The notes below the pieces were generated by a model. That model was not told the DNA's origin and did not search any database. It was given only the letters and a program-made list of their open reading frames with translations. DNA of 64,000 nucleotides from Allotamlana fucoidanivorans (GTDB lineage Bacteria > Bacteroidota > Bacteroidia > Flavobacteriales > Flavobacteriaceae), in NCBI RefSeq assembly GCF_045788535.1, contig NZ_CP074074.1, forward strand, positions 1,674,001-1,738,000, given 5' to 3'. Positions 1-8,498 of this stretch are shown here, piece after piece (position 1 is the first letter of the stretch; each line of letters begins with the position of its first letter). A program made the translations under genes and the position numbers.

Positions 1-805
1 CATTACGTCGGAAGATTATGGAGAAACCTGGGGGAACAGAACACATTTTATTTCAAATGACGTAGCTGGTTTTCAACGTCCGTATGCCAGATATTTACAA
101 ATTGATGATAACACTATAGGCGTGTCATATACCGATGCCCATCCAAGAGCCTATGGTAACAACTTGTATTATGTTGAGTTTTCAGATAATACGTTTTATA
201 ATGTTGATGACTCAAAAATTAAAAGTTTGAATGAGGGGCCATTGCGGTCAACGGAAGCAGAAAGAATATTTCAAGGTAGCGATACTAAAGATAAACCAAT
301 AATTAATGAAAGTGTGCCCAACAGTGCGTGGACCTGTGCTATGGCCAAGGATAAGAATAATAATCCGCACTTGGGGTATACCTTATATAAAGCAGATAAT
401 GATTTAAGATTTAGGCTCGCTTCTTGGGATGGAGAAACGTGGGGCGATAGAGAAATTGCCTATGCGGGAAAATGTCTGTACAAAGTAGAAAGCAGCTATT
501 CCGGTTTACTTGCTTTTGATCCTGAAGACCCAACCAGTGTATACATTTCAACAGACGTGAATCCGTCAACGGGTGAAGATTTAGGAGGAAACCATGAAAT
601 CTATCATGCTACAATTAATGCTAAAGATGATATATCAACAATAACATGGGAGGCCTTGACTAAAAATTCGCCATACAGAAATATACGACCAATTGTGGTT
701 GCTAAAGACGGTTACAAAGTACTCCTCTGGTTATACGGTCCCTGGTATAATTTCTTAGATTACGACGTGAATGTGATAGGAAAGATTTTAGAAAAGCCAG
801 AATAA
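1..805 (+). CDS. BNR-repeat (beta-propeller) protein, 3' part only
   Basis: The reading frame is open from the window edge (first full codon at base 2) to a TAA at 803-805, so the 5' end is missing and about 267 residues are visible. An Asp-box of the form SxDxGxTW (SEDYGETW) sits at the very start and a YTDAHPR segment follows, which resembles the BNR_4 family. Known members of that family are sialidase-like beta-propellers and some ulvan-type polysaccharide lyases. Specificity cannot be read from this fragment, and lyase or glycan binding is only inferred. A strand-switch to the mlaFE genes follows after three bases. Confidence 0.75.
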   Translation, partial: ITSEDYGETWGNRTHFISNDVAGFQRPYARYLQIDDNTIGVSYTDAHPRAYGNNLYYVEFSDNTFYNVDDSKIKSLNEGPLRSTEAERIFQGSDTKDKPIINESVPNSAWTCAMAKDKNNNPHLGYTLYKADNDLRFRLASWDGETWGDREIAYAGKCLYKVESSYSGLLAFDPEDPTSVYISTDVNPSTGEDLGGNHEIYHATINAKDDISTITWEALTKNSPYRNIRPIVVAKDGYKVLLWLYGPWYNFLDYDVNVIGKILEKPE

Positions 806-808
806 ATT

Positions 809-1576
809 CTATTCATTTTCTTCTAAATACATTTTGCGTACTTTCTTAAATAAGTTGGAAGAGTAAACAAAGTCTGTTACGCTTTTATTATCTGTTCTAA
901 AGATGGTTTTATTAGAGCCCTCCCAAGCTTTTAAGCCATCTTTTAAGAACACAATTTTTTCACCAATTTCCATTACAGAATTCATGTCGTGCGAGTTAAT
1001 TACAGTAGTGATTTGATATTCATCCGTAATCTCTTGAATCAGATTGTCAATAACAATAGCCGTTTTAGGATCTAACCCAGAATTAGGCTCATCACAAAAC
1101 AAGTATTTAGGGTTATTTACTATAGCCCGCGCAATGGCAACACGTTTTTGCATACCTCCAGAAGCCTCACTTGGCATTTTATGATGTGCTCCTTCAAGAT
1201 TGACCCGCTTTAAAACAAAATCAACCCGATCATGCATTTCACTTTTGCTTTGTTTGGTAAACATGCGTAACGGAAACATAACATTTTCGGCAATGGTCAT
1301 AGAATCAAATAAAGCACTTCCTTGAAAAACCATCCCAATTTCTGCCCTCAAATTACGTTTATCATCTTCAGAAAGCTTTGAGAAAATTTTACCATCATAG
1401 GAAATTGAACCCGATTCGTAATTAAACAATCCGAGTAAACATTTCAGAAAAACCGTTTTGCCCGAACCACTTTGCCCGATAACGAGGTTTGTTTTGCCTT
1501 TATCAAACGTGGTTGTTATGCCTTTTAAAATATGAGCATCACCAAAGGACTTATGTAAATCATTAACTTCAATCAT
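809..1576 (-). CDS. mlaF: MlaF-type ABC transporter ATP-binding protein
   Basis: This 255-residue ABC ATPase has a Walker A motif GQSGSGKT (residues 34-41), an ABC signature ASGGMQKR (138-145) and a Walker B YLFCDEP (about 158-164). The signature and length fit the Mkl/MlaF group, which energises phospholipid (Mla) or related MCE transport between the membranes. Its start codon overlaps the stop of the upstream permease gene by one base (TAATG), so the two are translationally coupled. No MCE-domain (MlaD) gene is beside it, so the substrate-binding subunit must lie elsewhere. The lipid-asymmetry role is inferred from the family. Confidence 0.85.
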   Translation of the reverse strand: MIEVNDLHKSFGDAHILKGITTTFDKGKTNLVIGQSGSGKTVFLKCLLGLFNYESGSISYDGKIFSKLSEDDKRNLRAEIGMVFQGSALFDSMTIAENVMFPLRMFTKQSKSEMHDRVDFVLKRVNLEGAHHKMPSEASGGMQKRVAIARAIVNNPKYLFCDEPNSGLDPKTAIVIDNLIQEITDEYQITTVINSHDMNSVMEIGEKIVFLKDGLKAWEGSNKTIFRTDNKSVTDFVYSSNLFKKVRKMYLEENE

Positions 1577-2313
1577 TAGCTAAGTAGCATTTGGGTTAGT
1601 AAATAATTTAAAAGAATGATAAAAACACTGGTCCAAACAAAAGAGGTTGTACTAGCTTTGCCAACTTCAAGTGCGCCACCTTTCATATAATAGCCATGAA
1701 ATGAAGGAATAGTAGCCAATAGAAAAGCAAAAACAAACGTTTTTATAAAAGCATAGGTAACATGAAAAGGAGTGAAATCTGTTTGAATACCTATCAGGTA
1801 ATCATCAGGAGAGCTAAACCCTCCAAATACGCAAGCTGCCATACCCCCAAGAATACCTAAAAACATAGAAATTGAAATAACAAACGGATAAAGCATTAAA
1901 GCAATATATTTGGGAAACACTAAATAGTTTAAGGAGTTTATTCCCATAACTTCTAAAGCATCAATTTGCTCGGTAACCCGCATAGTTCCAATGCTAGATG
2001 TAATAAAAGACCCCACCTTACCAGCCATAATGATAGACATAAAGGTAGGTGCAAATTCTAATACAATAGACTGCCTTGTAGCAAAACCAACTAAGTATCT
2101 TGGTATTAAAGGGTTGTCAATATTTAATGCGGTTTGTATGGTAACAACACCACCAACAAAAAAGGAAATAAAAGCTACAATGCCTAAAGATCCAATAATC
2201 AAATCATCAATATCTTTTAAGATGAGTTGTTTCATGACCGACCATTTGGTAGGTTTTCTAAACATTTCTACAATCATTAAAAAATACGTTCCAATGTCCT
2301 GTAAGTATAGCAT
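1576..2313 (-). CDS. mlaE: MlaE-family lipid ABC transporter permease
   Basis: This 245-residue membrane protein has about five to six hydrophobic segments and the permease hallmark MRVTEQIDALEVMGINS near its middle, which defines the MlaE/DUF140 family. It is expected to form the inner-membrane channel dimer that works with the ATPase encoded immediately downstream. The short N-terminus (MLYLQDIG...) is normal for the family. It is transcribed away from pafA, so 2314-2422 is a divergent promoter region. An antisense open frame at 1991-2359 is only a shadow of this gene. Confidence 0.85.
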   Translation of the reverse strand: MLYLQDIGTYFLMIVEMFRKPTKWSVMKQLILKDIDDLIIGSLGIVAFISFFVGGVVTIQTALNIDNPLIPRYLVGFATRQSIVLEFAPTFMSIIMAGKVGSFITSSIGTMRVTEQIDALEVMGINSLNYLVFPKYIALMLYPFVISISMFLGILGGMAACVFGGFSSPDDYLIGIQTDFTPFHVTYAFIKTFVFAFLLATIPSFHGYYMKGGALEVGKASTTSFVWTSVFIILLNYLLTQMLLS

Positions 2314-2393
2314 ACTAGAATTTAATCATGCTAAAGTAAAAAAACTTGTTGGTATTTAACTTTAAATTTTAAATTATGATGTTTTGAAATATG

Positions 2394-2401
2394 TATTTTT
2401 G
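2394..2401 (+). promoter_or_regulatory. candidate -7 element before pafA
   Basis: TATTTTTG matches the Bacteroidota TAnnTTTG -7 element and ends 21 bases before the ATG at 2423. No convincing TTTG -33 box stands 19-21 bases upstream, so this is a partial match in AT-rich DNA. Its position supports the 2423 ATG over an in-frame TTG at 2384. Confidence 0.35.
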
Positions 2402-2422
2402 GCTTTGAAATCTAATCAGACA

Positions 2423-4075
2423 ATGAGATATATATTAATTCTTTTTTTTATCATCAATGGGTGCGTTTCAGCACAAGCACAAAGTACGTTGTATTCAAAA
2501 GCTAGTGAGGCATCACAACCCAAATTAGTTGTGGGTATTATAGTAGATCAAATGCGTTATGATTATCTCACTCGGTTTGCAAATAAATATGGAGAAGGTG
2601 GATTCTATAGAATGATAAACGAAGGATTTAATTGTAAGAACAATCATTTTAATTATGTGCCCACAAAAACGGCACCAGGCCATGCGTCTGTATTTACAGG
2701 AACCACCCCAAAATATCATGGTATTATAGGTAACGATTTTTACGATAAGGCATCAAAAAAGAAAGTTTACTGTGTAGGGAACAATGATGTGGAATCTGTT
2801 GGAACAAATTCAAAGGCAGGAAAAATGTCTCCTCATAGAATGGAGGTGTCAACTTTTGCTGATGAAAACAGATTGTTTACACAATTTAGAGGAAAAACAA
2901 TAGGCGTGTCTATTAAAGATAGAGGAGCTGTTTTACCCGCAGGTCATACGGCTAATGCCGCCTATTGGTTTCATGGCAAAGAAGAAGGAGCGTGGATTTC
3001 TAGTTCCTTTTACATGACCGATTTACCTGACTGGGTAAAAGCCTTTAATGCATCTAAAAAGGCCAAATCTTACCTCAAGGATTGGGATACCTATTATGAT
3101 ATTGAAACCTATACAGAATCTGGTCCAGATTTAAATGATTTTGAGCGAGGCTTTAAGGGAAAAGAAACGGCGACCTTTCCTTATAAATTGTCAAAATTGA
3201 AAAATAAAAATGGAGGTTATGATATCTTAAAAGAAACGCCATTCGGAAATAGTCTAATTGCAGATTTTGCTCTTGCAGCTATTGAAGGGGAACAATTAGG
3301 ACAGGATGACATAACCGATGTTTTAACGGTTAGTTTTTCAACAACCGATTATGTAGGGCATAACTTTGGGGTCAATTCAAAGGAAATTGAAGACACCTAT
3401 ATAAGGTTAGATAAAGATTTAGAACGTTTTTTCAATGCTTTAGATGATAAAATAGGGAAAGGAGAGTACGTGGTGTTTCTTACTGCAGATCATGGAGCAG
3501 TTGAGGTTCCAGCCTATTTAAATAGTCAAAATATTCCATCAGGATATGTAGATAATTCCAAAAGGCAAAAACAATTCAAAGCTTTTTTAGAAAATACGTT
3601 TGGTACGGATGATATATTAGAAAATATTAGCAACGATCAAATTTTTCTTGATAGAAAATTAATTAAAAAACTAGGTTTAGACTTAGAGGCTGTGCAGCAA
3701 GCTATTGTTAATGAGCAAATTACCTATGATAATGTAGTAAAGGCTTATACAGGAACCACAATGAGCTCTGTTAATTTTACCAAAGGTATTGAAGCACTTT
3801 TGCAAAGAGGTTATAACCAGAAAAGATCTGGTGATGTTGTTTTAGTAAACGCACCAGCCTATGTGTCTTACTCAAAAACGGGATCTACACATGGTAGTGG
3901 ATTAAACTATGATACCCATGTGCCGCTTTTATTTTTTGGAAAAGGTATTGCTAAAGGGCAAACATTTACAAAAACAGAAATTACAGATATTGCTCCAACA
4001 ATATCTTCTCTTTTAGGGATTAGCTTTCCAAACGCTGCCATAGGAAAGCCACTAGAGTTTGTATTGGATAAGTAA
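2423..4075 (+). CDS. pafA: PafA-type alkaline phosphatase family protein
   Basis: Alkaline-phosphatase-superfamily enzyme of about 550 residues that should hydrolyse phosphate monoesters in the periplasm or at the surface. Visible features are the first metal-ligand region DQMRYD, the Thr nucleophile in PTKTAPGHAS, the Asn in IIGNDF, the Lys-x-Arg pair in SIKDRGA, the TADHGAV metal ligands and a C-terminal STHGSG...DTHVP motif. The Asn and Lys/Arg set matches the monoesterase PafA of Elizabethkingia. The reading frame is open back to a TTG at 2384, but the ATG at 2423 begins a clean signal peptide (RYILILFFIING..AQAQ) and is chosen. The stop codon abuts the ATG of the nuclease gene (TAAATG). 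Confidence 0.85.
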   Translation: MRYILILFFIINGCVSAQAQSTLYSKASEASQPKLVVGIIVDQMRYDYLTRFANKYGEGGFYRMINEGFNCKNNHFNYVPTKTAPGHASVFTGTTPKYHGIIGNDFYDKASKKKVYCVGNNDVESVGTNSKAGKMSPHRMEVSTFADENRLFTQFRGKTIGVSIKDRGAVLPAGHTANAAYWFHGKEEGAWISSSFYMTDLPDWVKAFNASKKAKSYLKDWDTYYDIETYTESGPDLNDFERGFKGKETATFPYKLSKLKNKNGGYDILKETPFGNSLIADFALAAIEGEQLGQDDITDVLTVSFSTTDYVGHNFGVNSKEIEDTYIRLDKDLERFFNALDDKIGKGEYVVFLTADHGAVEVPAYLNSQNIPSGYVDNSKRQKQFKAFLENTFGTDDILENISNDQIFLDRKLIKKLGLDLEAVQQAIVNEQITYDNVVKAYTGTTMSSVNFTKGIEALLQRGYNQKRSGDVVLVNAPAYVSYSKTGSTHGSGLNYDTHVPLLFFGKGIAKGQTFTKTEITDIAPTISSLLGISFPNAAIGKPLEFVLDK

Positions 4076-4879
4076 ATGAATAAGCGGTTTCTATATTCTG
4101 TTTGTGCTGTGGCAATTGTTATTGCTGTGTACGCTTTTGAATATATTTTAAAAACCAAAGAAGAAGCTATTAACATTGAACAAGGGCAAGAAGTTAAAGC
4201 GCATACAAAGATGTTTTTTATGCCAACCAGCACAACAGGAGCTGTAATTCATCACGAGGGCTATTCACTGTCTTACCATGAAACATACGAACAAGCCGAA
4301 TGGGTAGCCTATGAGTTAAAGAAAGAACACCTGTCATCAATAGATCGGGATCGACCTTATTTTGAAATGGATAAAGCGGTAAAAACCGGCGCTGCCCATT
4401 GGAAGAATTACAAAAATTCAGGTTATGATAAAGGTCATCTATGCCCAGCTGCCGATAAGCGCTATAATATGGAGGCCCACGATGAAACATTTTTAACCAG
4501 CAATATTAGTCCGCAAAACCATCAATTTAACGCTGGTATATGGAATGACCTAGAACAAAAAGTGCGGTATTGGGCCAAGAAGCATGATGGTGTTTTTGTT
4601 ATTACAGGAGGGGTTTTAAATGAAGCGCTTCCTACCATTGGAGAAGAGCAGGTGGCTGTTCCTAATCAATTCTTTAAAATTGTATTAGATTATAATTCAG
4701 GGCATCCAAAACTAATAGCCTTCTTGATCCCTAACAAAGATTCAAGAAAACCACTTGCCAATTTTGTGGTTCCTGTTGATGCTATTGAAACACTCACAGG
4801 AATAGACTTTTTTTATCAATGGGATGATAGACAGGAGAACCTATTAGAAGCAGATATTCATTTGAAAGATTGGTTTTAA
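4076..4879 (+). CDS. Secreted DNA/RNA non-specific endonuclease (NUC1/NucA family)
   Basis: This 267-residue protein has one N-terminal hydrophobic segment (residues about 5-24) that acts as a signal or anchor. The catalytic core has the DRGH-type motif as YDKGHLCPAAD (His121 as general base) and the metal-ligand region SNISPQNHQFNAGIWNDLE (Asn152), as in Serratia nuclease. It should cut extracellular DNA and RNA. The gene begins at the base after the phosphatase stop, so both are almost certainly co-transcribed. Nuclease plus phosphatase would release inorganic phosphate from nucleic acids; that pathway role is inference from neighbourhood. Confidence 0.85.
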   Translation: MNKRFLYSVCAVAIVIAVYAFEYILKTKEEAINIEQGQEVKAHTKMFFMPTSTTGAVIHHEGYSLSYHETYEQAEWVAYELKKEHLSSIDRDRPYFEMDKAVKTGAAHWKNYKNSGYDKGHLCPAADKRYNMEAHDETFLTSNISPQNHQFNAGIWNDLEQKVRYWAKKHDGVFVITGGVLNEALPTIGEEQVAVPNQFFKIVLDYNSGHPKLIAFLIPNKDSRKPLANFVVPVDAIETLTGIDFFYQWDDRQENLLEADIHLKDWF

Positions 4880-4976
4880 AACTAGTTGTCGATAATATGT
4901 GCAGTTAGAATATTAGATTATTTTTTTTCTTCCTTTTTTAGTATTTTCTGGCTACTAAATTAAAAATCAGGTAGTT

Positions 4977-7070
4977 ATGAAAGAAAATACACACAGTAAC
5001 TCCCCAAATCAGATTTTAAATTTAATAAAAGCTTTGAGCTTTGTTTACCTACTTTTAATGGCTCCTCTGAGTTTTGTTCAAGCTCAAAGTCCAAACGCAA
5101 ATGAAAATGCCACTGTTGATGGTGGTGAAATAACCACGCTAGATGGAGAAGATTACATTGAAGTTTGTGTAGGCGATGGCATTGCAGATTTTGTAGATGT
5201 AAACCTTGAAGGAGCATCAGGTCGGGTCAAACAATGGATTATTACAGATGATCAAAATAACATCTTGGATTTACCCGATAGTCCTCCGTTTGATTTTGAT
5301 GGCGCTCCGCCAGGAGATTGTAGAATTTGGCACTTGTCATACAACGGTATAAAACCCCTTGTAGATCCCTCTGGTCAAGGTAAGTTTACTAAGAATTTGG
5401 CCGACATTAGGGGGAGATTTGATTTGTCAAACTATATTCACGTTAAGAGAATAAAACAACCAGTAGGTGGTGAAATTGCGTTGGCTGATGGTTCTACCGA
5501 AATAGAAATTTGTGCTGGTGATGGCGAGTCGGATTTGTTTGAAGTTACTTTAACGGGAGCTGAAGGTCCAAATATGTTATGGGTTATTACAGATACTGAT
5601 GCGAATATTTTAAAAACGTCAACTGATAATTCATTTGATTTTGAAGATGCTGGATCTGGCGTTTGCTTGATTTGGCATTTAAGTTATGCCGAGAATGTAG
5701 ATTTAGATGGTGTAACCAATGCTAATGATTTAATGGGGTGTTTTGATTTGTCAAACCCTATTACGGTAACAAGAAAAGGGGTAAACGCTGGAAGCATTGA
5801 AATAGCAGATGGTGGAGGCACAGAAATAGAAATTTGTGCTGGTGATGGAGAAAGTGATGCTTTTGATGTAACGGTTATGGGCGAAACGGATGGAGATCAA
5901 TTAGCTTGGGTGATAACTAATAATGCAGAAGATCCGGAAATATTGGCTTTACCAGCTGGCCCGCCATTTGATTTGGAAGGCGCTGGAGATGGCACTTGTT
6001 TAATTTGGCATATTAGTTTTAATGATGGCTTAATGGGAGCGGAGGTAGGAAATAAAGTGTCTGACCTAGAAGGCTGTTACGTGCTCTCCAATGCCATTAC
6101 CGTAATAAGAAATGGCGTGAATGCTGGAATCATTGAGATAGCTGATGGAGGTGGTACAGAAGTAGAAATTTGTGCTGGAGATGGGAAGGAAGATCCTATT
6201 AATGTAGTGGTTACTGGAGATCCAATTGGTGATAATTTAGCTTGGGTGATAACTAATAATGCAGAAGATCCGGAAATATTGGCTTTACCAGCTGGCCCGC
6301 CATTTGATTTGGAAGGCGCTGGAGAAGGTACTTGTTTAATATGGCATATTAGTTTTGCAAATGGTTTAACGGGAGCTGAAGTTGGTAATAAGGTTTCTGC
6401 TTTAGAAGGCTGTTATAATTTATCTAATGCCATTACGGTGGTTAGAACAGGTGTAAATGGTGGTGTTATATCAGGAGGAGAAGACAACACTTTTAGTTTT
6501 ACTGTTGGCGATGGTACCGAAGATAAAATTCCAGAAGGAGCCATTACATTGGAAGGCAATGTGGGAGATAAGTCTGCTTGGGTGGTAACTAATGAAGAGG
6601 GAACGATCATTTTAGGCTTACCTGAAAAATATTCAGATGTTAATTTTGATACGGCAGAAGCAGGGACTTGCCTAGTATGGCACATGAGCTATAAAGAAGG
6701 TCTGCAAGGGCTTGAGCCACCAGAGGATGGGGATCATTTGGTTTCTGGCTTAGAGGGATGCTTTAGCTTATCTAATGCTATAAAAGTAGTGCGAACCGCC
6801 TCGGCTTCAACAGGGAAAATAGCTATTTATCCTAATCCTGCAAAGGAATCAGCTCAGCTTAGCATTGAAGGGTTTGATGCTTCCGAATTAAGTGTAAGTA
6901 TTTATAATATGCAGAATATGAGGTTGTATAATGCAGATGTTAAGGTAACTGGTTTATCAAAAAGAATGTCTTTAATAGATGTGAGTAGTTATAATTCGGG
7001 TATCTATTTTGTTATTGTACAAGATGAGAATTCTGGAGTAAAAACGATAAGTAGATTGGTGGTTAAATAA
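4977..7070 (+). CDS. Five-module T9SS-secreted surface protein
   Basis: A 697-residue exported protein with a signal peptide over about residues 15-37 (ends VQAQS). It is followed by five tandem modules of about 105-112 residues, each with a GGxI opening, an E(I/V)C(A/V)GDG segment, a W(V/I)(I/V)T strand, a C.(I/V)WH(L/I/M)S(Y/F) strand and a LSN.I.V.R ending. Most modules keep three cysteines; module 1 has Arg where the others have the third Cys, and module 5 lacks the first. The C-terminus (from IAIYPNPAKES) is a type A T9SS sorting domain ending RLVVK. Modules 3 and 4 share an identical 89-bp DNA block. Function is unknown; adhesion or matrix roles are possible. Confidence 0.85.
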   Translation: MKENTHSNSPNQILNLIKALSFVYLLLMAPLSFVQAQSPNANENATVDGGEITTLDGEDYIEVCVGDGIADFVDVNLEGASGRVKQWIITDDQNNILDLPDSPPFDFDGAPPGDCRIWHLSYNGIKPLVDPSGQGKFTKNLADIRGRFDLSNYIHVKRIKQPVGGEIALADGSTEIEICAGDGESDLFEVTLTGAEGPNMLWVITDTDANILKTSTDNSFDFEDAGSGVCLIWHLSYAENVDLDGVTNANDLMGCFDLSNPITVTRKGVNAGSIEIADGGGTEIEICAGDGESDAFDVTVMGETDGDQLAWVITNNAEDPEILALPAGPPFDLEGAGDGTCLIWHISFNDGLMGAEVGNKVSDLEGCYVLSNAITVIRNGVNAGIIEIADGGGTEVEICAGDGKEDPINVVVTGDPIGDNLAWVITNNAEDPEILALPAGPPFDLEGAGEGTCLIWHISFANGLTGAEVGNKVSALEGCYNLSNAITVVRTGVNGGVISGGEDNTFSFTVGDGTEDKIPEGAITLEGNVGDKSAWVVTNEEGTIILGLPEKYSDVNFDTAEAGTCLVWHMSYKEGLQGLEPPEDGDHLVSGLEGCFSLSNAIKVVRTASASTGKIAIYPNPAKESAQLSIEGFDASELSVSIYNMQNMRLYNADVKVTGLSKRMSLIDVSSYNSGIYFVIVQDENSGVKTISRLVVK
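5901..6325 (+). repeat. Direct repeat inside the T9SS protein gene (2 x 89 bp, 336 bp apart)
   Basis: Bases 5901-5989 and 6237-6325 are identical over 89 bp, beginning TTAGCTTGGG and ending GCGCTGGAGA. The offset of 336 bp is exactly 112 codons, so the copies fall at the same place in modules 3 and 4. Flanking DNA is similar but not identical. Confidence 0.95.
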
Positions 7071-7086
7071 AAATATCTAACTAATT

Positions 7087-7120
7087 AAAAAGGTTCTGAA
7101 ACACTCAGAACCTTTTTTTT
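7087..7120. terminator. Bidirectional rho-independent terminator
   Basis: Arms AGGTTCTGA (7091-7099) and TCAGAACCT (7105-7113) enclose a 5-base loop, with an A-run before and a T-run after (to 7120). It lies 20 bases past the T9SS protein stop and also serves the minus-strand glycosyltransferase, whose stop codon lies in the right arm. Confidence 0.9.
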
Positions 7121-7950
7121 ATGCCTTTCCATCTTAAATTTCTGATGAATGTACCTTCTTCTTCAGAAACTAAAAATGCTGCCTTATTCTTTTTAGCTTT
7201 AAAATACCCAGCCATATAATCTCTAAACAAACGAGGTTGTTTCTTTTTAAAGGCTAGTTTTAAAGCAGATATCAGAGTTATTGTAAATCCGTAACGCATT
7301 TTATACATCGCTTCACCTTGTAAGTACTTTGAAGCCTTGTTATAACTTATACCAGTAGGTTTTAAGTGTTTTACATGAAGGCTGTCATCTGTTAAAATAG
7401 CCCAATTGTAAAATTTAGCCAGTAATTCATCAACCGTGTCCCACCCCATAGATGTTTTAAGTTTGCCTATTTCAAGAAAACAAGATTTTCTATAAGCTTT
7501 TAAAGCTCCTCTAATGTGATCTTTATTGGTAAGATTTTCTAAAATCCATTCGCCGTTTTTTTCTATATAGCAAAACCCAGAAGCCATCCCTAATTTTGCG
7601 TTGGCCTTAAAATGACTCGCTAAAGTTTCAAGGTAATTTTCAGGAAATATGAGGTCGGCATCAAACTTGCAAATTACATCATAATGTTCATCTAATGTGT
7701 TATACCCTTTATAAAACGCATTGATGATTTTTGAACCAGGAAGATGCTGATTTGAAGATTTAGCATTTACTAAAGTAATATTTGTGTGTTTTTCAGCGTA
7801 ACTTTCAACAATATCTTGTGTAGTATCCGTTGAGCTATCATTAACTACTACAATGTGTTTTGGGGCAAGCGTTTGATTAATGAGCGAACTTAGTGTTAAC
7901 CCTATAGATGAAGCTTCGTTATGAGCGGGTATGACGATATAAAAATCCAT
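7105..7950 (-). CDS. Glycosyltransferase family 2 protein
   Basis: A GT-A-fold family 2 glycosyltransferase of about 281 residues. It shows the opening strand FYIVIPAHNEASS, the VVVNDSSTDTT nucleotide-binding segment and a metal-binding FDAD (DxD equivalent), followed by an acceptor region with WDTVDE. I chose the ATG at 7950 because it places the beta-strand right at the N-terminus; the longer frame to 7998 would overlap the next gene and add an unlikely leader. It is the last gene of the KAS III-methyltransferase-glycosyltransferase unit. Its sugar donor and acceptor are not predictable. The stop codon is embedded in the terminator hairpin. Confidence 0.85.
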   Translation of the reverse strand: MDFYIVIPAHNEASSIGLTLSSLINQTLAPKHIVVVNDSSTDTTQDIVESYAEKHTNITLVNAKSSNQHLPGSKIINAFYKGYNTLDEHYDVICKFDADLIFPENYLETLASHFKANAKLGMASGFCYIEKNGEWILENLTNKDHIRGALKAYRKSCFLEIGKLKTSMGWDTVDELLAKFYNWAILTDDSLHVKHLKPTGISYNKASKYLQGEAMYKMRYGFTITLISALKLAFKKKQPRLFRDYMAGYFKAKKNKAAFLVSEEEGTFIRNLRWKGIKKRF

Positions 7951-7966
7951 CTTGATAAAGTGGTAA

Positions 7967-8497
7967 TTAATTGGGGTGAATACGTTCGGCATAAACAATG
8001 TAATACCTAGGTGTAAACCATCTTAAAATAGGCCTTAAGCCTATTTTTTTAGTGGGATTGGTCCATTTTTCACGATCTAAAATACGCCATCCAGCCTTTT
8101 CTAATAACCAATCAAATTGCCAATCTTCAAACTCATGATAGTGTCTGTCAAGCATATCTGTTTTACTTCTATAGGCTGATGAAAACCAGAGTTTAAGAGG
8201 TACGCTAGCAACAAGCTTATCTGTTTTAATTGCTTTTAAAACAGTGAATGGAGACAGCAAATGTTCAAAAATTTCAAAAGCCGTAACTACATCTGCTTTA
8301 GAGTTTTCAATAGTTGATGTGTCAAAGTCTAAATCTTCTCCTTTTGTGTTTTCTACTACGTAACCATGTTTTGTCATGATTTCAGAGAACGGATTTATGA
8401 CTCCCAAATCTAGTATTTTGTGAGAGTTGGTAATGTGTTTTTCTAAAAAGGAAATGGTGTGTTTAAAACGTTTATTTGGAAATGTCTTTTCGTACAT
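7967..8497 (-). CDS. Class I SAM-dependent methyltransferase
   Basis: About 176 residues from the ATG at 8497, which follows the KAS III stop by one base; a frame extending to 8521 would overlap that gene. Motif I is visible as KILDLGVINPF (a degenerate GxGxG) and the post-motif segment ADVVTAFEIFEHL is typical of the Methyltransf_11/23 group. The C-terminal HYHEFEDWQFDWLLEKAGW resembles small-molecule methyltransferases of this fold. The substrate is unknown; a lipid or glycolipid made with its two neighbours is an inference. Confidence 0.75.
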   Translation of the reverse strand: MYEKTFPNKRFKHTISFLEKHITNSHKILDLGVINPFSEIMTKHGYVVENTKGEDLDFDTSTIENSKADVVTAFEIFEHLLSPFTVLKAIKTDKLVASVPLKLWFSSAYRSKTDMLDRHYHEFEDWQFDWLLEKAGWRILDREKWTNPTKKIGLRPILRWFTPRYYIVYAERIHPN

Positions 8498-8498
8498 A

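Noticed and set aside
809..2313. Missing MCE (mlaD) gene as a broken Mla operon
   Set aside because: mlaE-mlaF without an adjacent MCE gene is plausible in this phylum, and the window ends close by; it does not show loss.
1991..2359. 122-residue plus-strand open frame opposite mlaE
   Set aside because: It lies almost wholly antisense to a well-supported permease gene and its translation has no recognisable domain.
4218..4490. 90-residue minus-strand open frame in the nuclease gene
   Set aside because: It overlaps the catalytic region of a strongly supported nuclease and has no features of its own.
5901..6325. Direct repeats as a possible CRISPR array
   Set aside because: There are only two 89-bp copies 336 bp apart, both in frame within a protein-coding module array.
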